The position numbers and the translations under genes are program-made. Below are positions 44,099-53,924 of a stretch of 64,000 nucleotides of DNA, piece after piece. The notes beneath the pieces are model-generated. The model was given only the letters and a program-made list of their open reading frames with translations, did no database searches and was not told where the DNA came from. The stretch comes from Posidonia oceanica. Its lineage: Eukaryota; Streptophyta; Magnoliopsida; Alismatales; Posidoniaceae. The stretch lies in the NCBI GenBank assembly GCA_037176725.1, contig JAZBRS010000011.1, positions 1,922,001 to 1,986,000 on the forward strand. The letters are read 5' to 3'. The stretch's first letter is position 1; each line of letters begins with the position of its first letter.

Positions 44099-46318
44099 GT
44101 CACAGCAAAGTGGTGAAACTGAGGAGGACTTGACTCGAGTAAAACACCGGAAGGCAAAAGTGAAGGGAAAAGATAAAGAAAAAGAAATGGAGTCGCCACC
44201 TAGTCTATTTGAAAACTGGAAGTTGAGGAAAACTGGATGCGAGAAACATGCAAATAAACAATGCGATTTGAAAACATGCTAATCCATCCTGAATGGATGC
44301 AACACAAGGTCATTGTGGTCCAGAGAAAGGGCAAGGACTCCTGTTATGCATGGGGAAGGGGTTAGGCACCCCCATGTGCCCAAATGAGTCAGTTTTTCTA
44401 GGCCATTCCGCTCAAATGTGTGGCTATGTAGGCAAATAAATGCCAAATAATATATGCCAAGAGGCAATATGATTCATGCCTTGCAAATGATGTATGCTAT
44501 TAGATATATGCTGGAATTGTATGCTTGATGCCATGATGCTATGATGCACTTGTAAAACATGCTAGGGGATCAGATCAGAAGTAGATAAACCAAGAAACAA
44601 GCAATGCAAACATCAGTCAGTGCTCTGTTCACTATTCTGGATCCTGGAAATACGCGGTACCAACCCATGGGACCAACAAGTAGGACAAGGCAGCGGTACA
44701 AACAAGCGTACCAGGATGCTTCTAGATAGTGAACTTTCATTGCACAATATGACATCTAAATCGATTTGAAACCATCAAAAAATCATCGATTAAGTGAAAG
44801 GGAACATCTAGGAGTAAAACCATGCAAGAATCCTACATGAGGGATGCCCGAGTCATCCTCCCCACCTTCGTTGGGTCATCACCGGCGTTTCGGAGGTCCG
44901 ACGGCCATGGAAAGGGTTGATGACCTTTGAAACCTCTTCGCGGCTCATGGTGGTTTGAGGGGAAGAGAAAGATGCAATGTAGAAGCTAAATGGAGCGAGA
45001 TGCGACTCCCCCTGTCCTCACCAGTCAGTGCTGACAATCTCGGGCTCGGCAGGCCATGGGAGAGGCTACGAGCTCAAGGGGATGTCTTTGGGGTATCATT
45101 GAGGATTGGGAAGGTGCGAGGGAGACGAGAGAAAGCAATGTTGAATGATAAAATGCAAACTCCACTCCTCTAAGGGATGCCTCTAGAGCGCATTGGAGGG
45201 TGGAGGAGAGGAAGGAAACGACGATGCAATGTAGGGAAAGACAATGTGCACCGGGATGGGCCAAGCCACGCACTCAATGGCTGTTGGTCTCATGCGGGCG
45301 GCGAACCCATCTCTAGACAAAGAAACAATGGCAAACCAGAGAGAAATCACAAAATTAAATAGGTAATTCACGCAAGTAGGAACATCCACAACATAGAAGA
45401 GATGAATTCTAGGCTAGGGAGGCAGCGACTTACCTGCAGTTGCGATTGGAGATGTCTCCCAATGGCGGCTGCAATCTTCTAGAACACGGTTCTTGGTCGA
45501 CGACAGAGGAGGAGACGGCGGTCTAAGCAACACTCTGGACAGGATGCTCTCACTCACACGGGCTCAATGGAAGGCTCTGGTGGTGAGGGAAACAGGCTAC
45601 TCTTAATGGTGCTCTCAGTGGGGTGGTCTGTGATGGCAAGGTTTGCAAAGGGGGTAGCCAGAGACTGGCTTCTTAGCTCAAGGATGCAAGGGCAAGGGGA
45701 GCTGGTGTGTGCGAGAGCTAGTGAAGAGGGTCCAAGCCAAGAGAGTCGAGAGAGAATTCTTGTCCGAGAATGGGTGCTGTTTTATAGGAATGGCAAGACA
45801 TGAAAACTGTTGGATGCAAACGGTTTGAAAGGGATGGTTGAGATTTGAGTGTTGGGATTGAATGGGGATTAGTTTTGACATGGAGGGTGCGATGGTCCAG
45901 GAACATGAATGCTCATGCTCATGCTCAGATCCATGTGGGCCAATGGGAACTATGGAATCCATGGTCCAAAAGTGAATGTACCACTTAATCCTTCAGTTGC
46001 AGCTACTGACATAGGGCATCCGTGTTGTCTTCCATGGGCACAAAACAGCGGTTCCCACCTACGGTGCCTACCAGTGGGGGTTTCTAGTGGCCTATTTCCG
46101 TAGCTTGACTATTACAGAGCCTGTTGCATGGATTCTAAGCCTGATTCTTGGGTGTTTGGACCACCAATGGGCTTTGGGCTTTTGTTTTATGGTGTTAGGA
46201 TGGGTTTGGGATGTTGGGTAGGTTTTGAGATCGTAGGTTGCATTTGGTGAGCCTCGACCGAGCACGTTCTTCTGGATAAAATCTGCTGTCGAATGACTAC
46301 AAAATCAGTGTGTCTACA
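44099..46318 (-). repeat. 3' LTR of element E, minus strand, 3'-truncated
   Basis: On the minus strand it starts TGTAGACACACTGATTTTG at 46318 right after a polypurine tract. It carries TATAAAA (45786-45780), a donor CTGCAG|GTAAGT (acttac at 45428-45433), the conserved box (44385-44328) and TGGCGACTC (44198-44190). It ends near 44103 without the last ~60 bp and meets B's 3' LTR tail to tail (overlap gtcaca). Apparent ORFs here are chance frames. Confidence 0.85.
45780..45786 (-). promoter_or_regulatory. Candidate TATA box in LTR of element E
   Basis: TATAAAA on the minus strand, 533 bp from the LTR start and about 345 bp before the candidate donor site; the spacing is close to that in LTR D. 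Confidence 0.55.
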
Positions 46319-46675
46319 GATGCCCCTCCCTGTGTGAAGTCGAGGGAACCAAGGCTACTGCTTAGGGTTGACAAGACACCCCGCCTGAAGTCGGTGGGAG
46401 AGTGATGTTTGCGGTTGGCGTGGGTCACTTATTATACAGATACATCGAAAGTCATGATTTGTTGTCGCAATGCAGATGCGGATGCGAATGCTAATGTTAT
46501 GCAAGTTCTCATGTGCGCCAAACTCCACTGGGGGTATGTGTGCAGGTTTGTGCAATGCTAATGCAAGTGCAATGGTGATGCTGGTGCTGTGCGTTGAGCT
46601 CTGTGCGGCTCTAAGCGATGCTAATGCATGCATGCTGATGCTCTATTGGGGACACATGCGAGGTGTGAGATGTTA
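46319..46675 (-). mobile_element. Polypurine tract and 3' tail of element E
   Basis: 46319-46332 is the minus-strand polypurine tract CAGGGAGGGGCATC. The rest is the inverse complement of the region just before B's 3' LTR (shared gtcaaccct...agcag, tcatgactttcgatgt, GCATCA-like words). It breaks off near 46675, where plus-strand hairpin repeats begin. Confidence 0.8.
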
Positions 46676-46679
46676 ATTA

Positions 46680-46835
46680 GCCCTCGGCGACTTCGCTCCG
46701 TGCGGACGAAGTCCCCGCCTGTTTCCTCGTGTGAGGTTAGGCCTACTTGTTTCCTCGAGCGAGGACAACTCTTTGCTCGACTCCGTGTGTACGGAGTCCT
46801 TGCCTGCTTCCTCGTGCGAGGTCAGGTCTGCTTGC
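46680..46835. repeat. Paired-hairpin repeats next to element C
   Basis: GACTTCG...CGAAGTC, GACTCCG...CGGAGTC and CCTCG...CGAGG hairpins with gcctgtttcctcg spacers, plus orientation. T/A and C/G versions of the arm sit side by side. Normally such arrays precede a 3' LTR; here element C's leader follows without any LTR. Confidence 0.82.
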
Positions 46836-47895
46836 TTGCTTGTTTATTTACTTGCTTTATGCTATATTTGCTTGCATTGCTTTACTTTCCTACATTATGC
46901 ATGTCTACATACTTGCTTGGCACCATGCATGCTTTTTGAGGGGTAATTGCTTTGCTTCACACACTTGCTATGCCACTGCATGCACATGCCATGCATACCT
47001 GCATTTTGATATGATAAGTGTTTTTCCTTTCACTTTCATGTCCACAGCACTTGCACATGCCATGCCCATGCTTTTTGCCTTGCTGCGTGATTGCTTGCAT
47101 GCCATGACTTCTTGTTTCTCTCCCTTTTGCATATGCCATGCCTAAGATAGTAGAAACAAGCTTGCTTTCCCCTTGCTTAATCTAAAAGCCACAATAAAGC
47201 AAAGCAATAGCATTTAAGCACAACTAGAGCCAAAATTTGCAACTTTCCCTTTGGCTAAGTAAAATGCAAGTAAAAAACGCTAAAGCATTTGCATGGTTGA
47301 CTCATTTTAGAAAGCATGCATCCTCTCTTCTGAGTCCACCCACAGTCTGTGAAGGATAGCTCTGGTCGCTTGCCCCATCACTTTGGCGTGGCATGAGTTG
47401 GTCGGTCTATCCCCCCTTTGTCCAGGGGTCATGTCGGTGTGAGTAGATGGTACCACCCATGCTTTTGGTGGGGTCGAAACCACCAAAGCACCACCCCATT
47501 GTACCTGAGCTCTAGCCAGGATCTCGACGGGGACCCACTCTTTTCTGACCTGGAGTCTGTCCAAACCCACTACCCTTGAGTGCGTCCTAGTAGGTCATCT
47601 ACTCAGGACTTGCATGGTGAGAGAGTGCATACTAGGTCATTCATTTGCATTGTATGCCATTCATGCCACCATAAAAACTTGCATTGCATTTTGTCCAGGT
47701 GCTAACCTGATTTGCTTCGCCTGTCCGCAGGTAGGTGCGAGGTCCTCAGCTGGAGCTCGAGCGTCTTTGTCCTGGGCAGCTTCCCCGTGGTCCCCCTCTT
47801 TTTCCGGGCTTTTTGTTGCTTCGATGATAGCTCGCCTTAGGATTCGTGCGCCTTCTTTTCGCCGCAGCCCTGTCCTTGCCCGCTTGCATTTCACT
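46836..47895 (+). other. Untranslated leader of element C
   Basis: From about 46940 it aligns with B's leader (atgccactgcatgcacatgc; tgagtccaccc; gggtcatgtcggtg). The conserved block is at 47315-47535. Branch-point-like GTGCTAAC (47698-47705) and CCTGTCCGCAG ending at 47730 form a good 3' splice site. No LTR or PBS precedes it, so C's 5' end is lost. Confidence 0.75.
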
Positions 47896-49835
47896 ATGGC
47901 CCAGCATGCCAACCAGCCTCTTGCCTTTGTTGCACCAGAGGAGGTTTCGACTTCGGTCCCTCCTACTGCTGTAGCTTCCCTTTCTTGCCATGCATGCCAT
48001 TGCCAGTTGCATGGTAATCCTCTGCATTCCGCAGGGGAGCCGCAGGTCCTAGCTGGTCTAGAGCCCGTCACCGACTCTATCGCGGTGACCGCCACTCGGA
48101 CTCTGGATACCTCGCCTCCCGTGCCTTCTTTGGGCTTTCCTGTTTCAAGAACTTAGCCAGCTGCGGCTACTTCCGTCGTAGGGTCTGTCCCTTTTGGCTC
48201 TTTTGCACTCATGCCCCCTTCAGCATTTGTCCCCTTGTGTCCCGCCTCGTCGGTCGACGAGCCCTCTGCCATGCAAGCGCAGCATCTGATGGCTATGGCA
48301 CAGAGGTTGTGAGGTATGGCTCTTTCTCTTGACCCTGCTTCTTCGCTCCCTCCTCCCCTGACCCCTGAGGTTCCTCTGCAGCCTGCTTTTGCACACACAG
48401 CACTGCCACCCTTGCCACCGCCCTAGCTCCTCACAGCTTCCGCGATGGGGGCGCCTTATCGACCTCCTGCACCTGCACAGCACTTTGCACAGCATGCAAC
48501 TCCAGCACCTGGTGGCCAATTCCCCGAATTGGCAGGAACGCAGCATCTCCTGAGCCCGCTGCCCGGAACCATACTGGTGCAACAGCTGCTGCTCCCCTGC
48601 ACTGCACTGCACACAGCACAGCATGCCTTTTATTCTCCCCCTTTGCATCAGGTTCAGGCTCCTGCATACATAGCACCGCACTTTACACCCTCGCACTGGT
48701 ATGCTGGCCCTCACACTACGGCACTAGGTGGCGTGACGGTGGATCCGGAGGAGCGCTTTCGCGCAACCCGCACAGCATACGTGGCACCTACCTTAGCTGC
48801 ACCAGTCTCGACGGCAGCAACCTCAGACGCCCTCCTTACTAGGACGGGTGATCTAGAGAGAGCACTTCGTCGAGTGCAAGGCCAGGACTGCCAGCCCTAC
48901 CAATTCTGGGACCTCTGCTACTTCCCAGAGGCGACACTCCCAGCAAAATTCAAAATCCCGGAATTTGCAAAATATAGCGGTAGAGGTTGCCTTATCACGC
49001 ATCTGAAGGCTTATTGCAGCAACCTCGTCCAGCTCCAGCACGATGACAGGTTGCTGATTTGCTTGTTCTAGAAGAGTTTGACGGGTCCTGCTCTTAAGTG
49101 GTTCGTATCACTTGACATGGCTATTGTCAAGACTTGGAATGACCTTTCCCAGGCGTTCCTGGAGCAATATTCCTTCAACCTTGACTTGATCCCTAGGTGC
49201 GCGGATCTCATCACTCTTAAGCAGAAACCCCATGAATCATTCGGAGAGTATGTCGGCCGTTGGCGCACCTTAGCATCCCAGATCAAAGATAAACCCTCTA
49301 AGGAGGAGTCTATTGAGATCATCATCAGGGGAGCGCAACCAGCAACTGGGGGACTGCTTAGCATACAGCCTGTCCCTAACCTTGCATCGCTGATCCGGGC
49401 AAGTCTTCGTGTGGAAAGCTCGCTGCGGAGTGGGAACTTCCCCGCGCTCGCCGCATTCACAAAGCAGGCTACTGCCTCCAGCAATAGCAGCAACGAAGGC
49501 TGCAGCGACTCCGACGTCTGCTACCACAAGAAGCCGTTCATCGCTTGCATCAGTTCCCCTGCTAAGAACCAACCCGATTCACCTCAGTTCGCATCTGCAC
49601 ATAGCTTAGCACACTCTGCACACACTACCACCATTGAGTCGGTCCATCATGTCGCACCAGCTCAGCAAGGACAACAGCCTAAGAAGAGACGAGGCCGCTG
49701 CACTGAGAGTGACTTCACCCCACTGGGTGAACCACTAAGCGCCGTCTTTCCTCAGGTTGTGTCATTTCTAAGGCTCCCGGAAACTCGCCTACCATCAAAC
49801 CCTCTTCCTTGGTGGTACGATGCAAGCAAGCACTG
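47896..49835 (+). pseudogene. gag of element C, cut by element D
   Basis: Starts ATGGCCCAGC at 47896. One frame with four stops (48154, about 48310, 48425 and 49069) and no frameshift. The proline/alanine-rich N-terminus is followed by the capsid core: SDALLTRTGDLERALRRVQG, YFPEATLPAKFKIPEFAKY, KSLTGPALKWFVSLDMAIVK, FLEQYSFNLDLIPRCADLIT. It ends WYDASKHC at 49835, where the LTR of D begins, before the zinc-knuckle position. Compared with B and D it lacks the long asparagine run. Confidence 0.92.
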
Positions 49836-50049
49836 TGTAGACACCTCAAATCTGGAAGTCGGGCGATGGTAGTTTGCTCCCAGAAGCGCACGGATGAGGT
49901 GGCTCCAATCTTTTCTTGAAGCCCCAAACCCAAACCTACCAAAACTCCACCAATCACATCCCAATACATCCACTACCACAAAAACCCCAAAGCCTTAGCC
50001 CTGGATGGTCCACGAACCAGAGAAGCAAGATCAGAAAGGTGAGGTAGCT

Positions 50050-50335
50050 ACTGACGGGATCACTCCCGTGCAGAGCTCCCGCATGCTGCTCCCGCATGTT
50101 TTCCTGCATCAGTGGCAACACCGACGGGATCACTCCCGCGTCGAGCTCCCGCGTGGAACTCCTGCATGTTTTCCTACATTAGTGACGAAAACCGGCACTC
50201 TGACACTCACGTAGAGCTCCCACGTGGAGCTCCTGCTTTTTGTCCTGTGTCGGTAGCGAAAACTGACAGACTGACACTCGCGCTGAGCTCCCACGTCGAG
50301 CTCCCGCGTTTTGTCCTACGTCAGTAGCAAAAATC
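50050..50335. repeat. Four-unit hairpin repeat in U3 of LTR D
   Basis: Units of about 70 bp. Each has an inverted repeat such as GAGCTCCCGCGTGGAACTC or GAGCTCCCACGTGGAGCTC (the latter with a CACGTG G-box core) and a tail of the type ttttcctacatcagtgacgaaaac. The first two begin with CGGGATCACTCCCG, another small hairpin. A likely promoter region, just upstream of the TATA box. Confidence 0.8.
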
Positions 50336-50530
50336 AGGCAGACCAATCACCTTGGCCCACCTTTTCCTTGCTCGCCATTGGCTCCGGCCGATCTAGGCTT
50401 GTGCCTCCGGACACCTGGATCATCCCGCCATCCATCCCAACGAACTCCACCCGTCGATCTTCAACCGACATCCCGTCCACCCATTTCATATCCAGATCCA
50501 CACTAACGGCAAGCGTCCATTTCCTCAACC

Positions 50531-50540
50531 TATAAAATAG
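50531..50540 (+). promoter_or_regulatory. TATA box of LTR D
   Basis: TATAAAATAG, 695 bp into the LTR, in an otherwise GC-richer context; a start of transcription around 50560 would leave an R-U5 of about 2.2 kb. Confidence 0.7.
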
Positions 50541-50865
50541 TAGCCCAGCCTCTCCAGACCTCCGGTTGGCATTTCTCTGGCTTCCCTGAGCATTCCTCCT
50601 GCACCCCAAGCAATTCCCCGAACTTCCCAGAGCCTCTCGACCCTTGAAACACCTCAATTCCAGCATCCTGGGATTGAGGACACTTCTCCAGCGAACCTCC
50701 TCGCTGTCGAGACGACCACCGGAGTTCAACCACCTTTAGAGCCTCCCCGTGAGCCCATGAGAGAGAGTGCCACCTTCCCAAGCGTCCCTAAGCTCCGCAG
50801 CCTCCGTCCAGCCACGTGTTTGCAGCAGCGCCGTCGCCGGAGAAGACAACGCCCGCAGCGTGTCT

Positions 50866-50874
50866 CAGGCAAGT
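50866..50874 (+). other. Candidate GC-type 5' splice site in LTR D
   Basis: TCTCAG|GCAAGT fits the rarer GC donor consensus; LTRs of A, B, E and the S family have GT donors at similar places. It would pair with the acceptor at 53744 before gag. Confidence 0.5.
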
Positions 50875-52809
50875 GTTCGACCATCTGTTAGCTTAGAATA
50901 GTTCCTATTTGCTGTGTCTTCATTTCCTAAGTTTGTTCCGCATTATAGCTAGCTGCATTGTCCATTCCTTTTCTTCTCCGCCGCCTCTTGCAGAGGGCAG
51001 ACGGCTCGCGCGTGGCCTTGCACCGTCGCGCCCGTAGCCACCTTGCCTCACTGCACAGAGCCTCCGGTTGGTTCCCCCGCACTTGCCTCTAGCCTCCTCA
51101 GTGCGCCTATGGCTGATAGCGCCCTCCAAGCCGCCTCTATGGCCGGTGGAGATGCACAGTCGCCAGCGCTATACTGTCGAGGTGGGGGCGACGTTTCGGG
51201 TAGTGCCACCTCACATCTGCACCTCATTTGGATTGCTGGGTATGCCACCTTGCTTCCCCAACTGATTCCATCACATTTTGTTAAGCATCGGGCCCGGAAT
51301 CGGGCGATGAAGATCCTCTGTCTGACTAGCTGGTCTCGCGCCGAGGTCCCGCGTGGACCTCCCGCGTGTTTGACTGTGACATCAGGCCGAGTTTCCAGCC
51401 TCTTTCCGACCCTTGTTTGTATCTATTTCTTTAATATTTTGCATATTATTGTTGTCAAGCACCTCCTCTTTATCATCCATCTGTTTTCTTTAAATTCTAT
51501 TAGCTGTTGGTTCCGGAATCCGGCGATGAAGGCTCTCTGTCCGAACTGACTTGTCCCGGGCCGAGGTCCCGCGTGGACCTCCCGCGTGTTTGACTATGAT
51601 ATCAGGTAGAGTTCCCAGCCCCTTTCTGACCTTTGTTTGTGCCTATTTCTTAGATATTATTGCATATTATTGTTCCGGGTTACTTCCTCTTCATCATCCA
51701 ACTGGTCCCATTTGGCTATGACTTACCACTGGGCATGCGAACTGTTCCCGCGTGGAGGTCCAGCGTGAGACCCCCGTGTATCTAACAGTAGCTTCTACAA
51801 ATGTGGATAGAGCCTTTTACCCTCATCTTAGCTACCCCTCATACATGTTTACCTTCAAGTACCCTTTATTTACTTCTCTATTTCCTTTTGAGCAATGTTT
51901 ACTTAAGCCTTGCATGCTTTACCTTTATTTTTTATCATGTATGTCACCTTCCCGCATTATATTGTTGATCTCCTGATTTCTTTCAGTATGTGTGATGTTT
52001 AACTAAATTCTATCTTCTCGCATTTATTTCCCTTATGCATGCTTGCCTCTTAGCTTTATGTAGCTATTTGCCTTGGTTTTCTCTTAATCTATGCACATGT
52101 CTACTTAAGTTTCTTTCCTTTCACCTTCTTGAATTATCATGGCATGTTTTCTTTAGCTAGAGCATATTATTTGGCCTTGAGCCTACATTGAGCCACACTA
52201 TGAGCGGAATGACGTTAGAAAAGGCCACTCCTCGGACGTGTCGGGGGTGCCTAACACCTTCCCTGTGCGTACCAGGAGTCCTTACCCATCTCTGGACCGC
52301 AATGACTCAGTGTCGCATCCATTTTGCATGGATCCACTTTGTTTTCTTTTGCTTTTATTTGTTTACTCTAGTTTTCCTTGTCTTCTAGCTTTTCCCAATT
52401 AGACTAGGTGGCGACTCCCCCTTTTTGTTGTTTATCTTATGCGTCGATTTCGATGTTTATTGGTGATTTTACTCTCTTTATCGGGTCGAATCCTCCTCGG
52501 ATATGCCATTTATTGAGACTCTCTTTCTCTTCGACCGGGCGTCTGCGAGCTTTGGCAGTGGCTCCCGTATCGTATGCGAGAGACGGTCCCATAAGAATGA
52601 CCACTCCGTCAGGGAATTCAGACTTGATCCCTTTCCTTTTCTTTTTATTTCTTTTATCGTCACTTATCATTTTATTGGTGTTTTATTCCTCGAGTCGAAC
52701 TTTCCTTGGATACACCATTAGCTGTGGCCCTCATTCCCTACAGCCAGGCGTTTGCGAGCTTTGGCAGCGGCCCCCAAGTCGTACGTCGAAAGAGACGATC
52801 ACAGTAAAG

Positions 52810-52827
52810 TGGCGACTCCGCTGGGGA
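52810..52827 (+). other. Primer-binding site of element D
   Basis: TGGCGACTCCGCTGGGGA, six bases after the LTR end. The first part is complementary to CGGAGTCGCCA, as at the 3' end of a plant tRNA-Arg. Same site in B (20282) and in the scrap at 18549-18532. Confidence 0.88.
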
Positions 52828-53924
52828 TACTAGACTTCGACTTTTTGTTTTCCGCCTTCCACTTATCTTGTGGTCTTTTCTTGCTTGCGCCCTTGTTCTA
52901 GCTCTTTGTTACTTTATTTAGCATTTTTTCTCAATATCGTGATTGATTGTTCGTTCTCTTTCCACACTTACATATCATTATCACCGCACGCACATGCCTT
53001 AGTGTACATATGCCTTCTTTTGGTTTGATGATTGTTTTTATTTCACGAATCATGTACACAACACAATCACATGCCATGCTCATGCCTTTTGATGTGTTGT
53101 ATGACTTAGCATTGCCATGACTGAATGTTTGTTTCCCCTTTTCTTGCATTTATCCTAAGGTAAAGTAGAGATGTGATTGCCTCCTTCCTTGGTCTAACTT
53201 AAAACATGCAAGTAAAAGTGACACTTAGGCTTACTAGAGCTTCTACATCGACCTCTACCCCCTTTGCAGTTAATAAAACGTGCAAGCTAAAAAACTTAAT
53301 GCATACTCGCATGTTTGAGCATATAGGGCATGCATTCTTCTCCTCCCTGAGTCCGCCTATTTAGTCTAAGAAGGACAGGTCTCGTCCCCCGTTCCGTTGC
53401 TTTGGCGATAGTGCAGGTGGATTGGCCTTGTCCCCCCTTTTCTGGGGTCATGTTGATGTTACTAGGGGGTACAAGCCTTGCTTTGGCAGGTTGACAGCTC
53501 CCCAACGTGCCACCTGTCACTGCCTGGCTTCGGCCAGGATTTAGACGGGAGCCTTACTTTTCTGACCGAGTCGGAGACCTATACACCCTGTGTGGATCTG
53601 GAGTAGATAACCTACTAGGACACACTAGATTGGTGAGATAGAGCATGTTAGAGAGCATTCACATGCATATCATTCATATCACAACTAACAGCATTTGCAT
53701 TCATTTGTCGGGTCCTAACCTTTTTTGTTTGCTTTGTCCCTCAGGTCTGTGAGCGAGTTCCCTTGTCGAAGCTCGAGTCTGTTTCTTTGCTCACACCCCT
53801 GTTGTGACACCCTTTTCTCGACCCTCCTTTCTCGAGATATCCGTCGAGTTCGACGATAGCTTGTCCTAGGCGTCGTCCTTCTATTCCCTGTCGCAATCTG
53901 GTTCTCACATGCTCTCGGACCGCC
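52828..53924 (+). other. Untranslated leader of element D
   Basis: Non-coding. Conserved block 53325-53550 shared with B and C. Branch-point-like TCCTAAC (53712-53718), a T-rich run and TCCCTCAG ending at 53744 give a strong 3' splice site 180 bases before gag. Confidence 0.75.

Larger units (their letters stand above)
49836..52803 (+). repeat. 5' LTR of element D (2968 bp)
   Basis: TGTAGACACC...GATCACA. U3 holds a hairpin repeat (50050-50335); TATAAAATAG at 50531 sets the likely transcript start near 50560. A GC-type donor CAG|GCAAGT is at 50869. GAGGTCC/GGACCTC hairpins recur near 51338 and 51564. The conserved box is at 52231-52287. The last 400 bp contain two PBS-like copies (52409 and 52598) spaced about 190-210 bp from each other and from the real PBS. 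No gene; ORFs in 50900-51550 are chance frames. Confidence 0.92.

Noticed and set aside
50334..51549. ORFs in LTR D (up to 168 codons)
   Set aside because: Overlap each other on both strands within U3/R of the LTR; no conservation in other LTRs.
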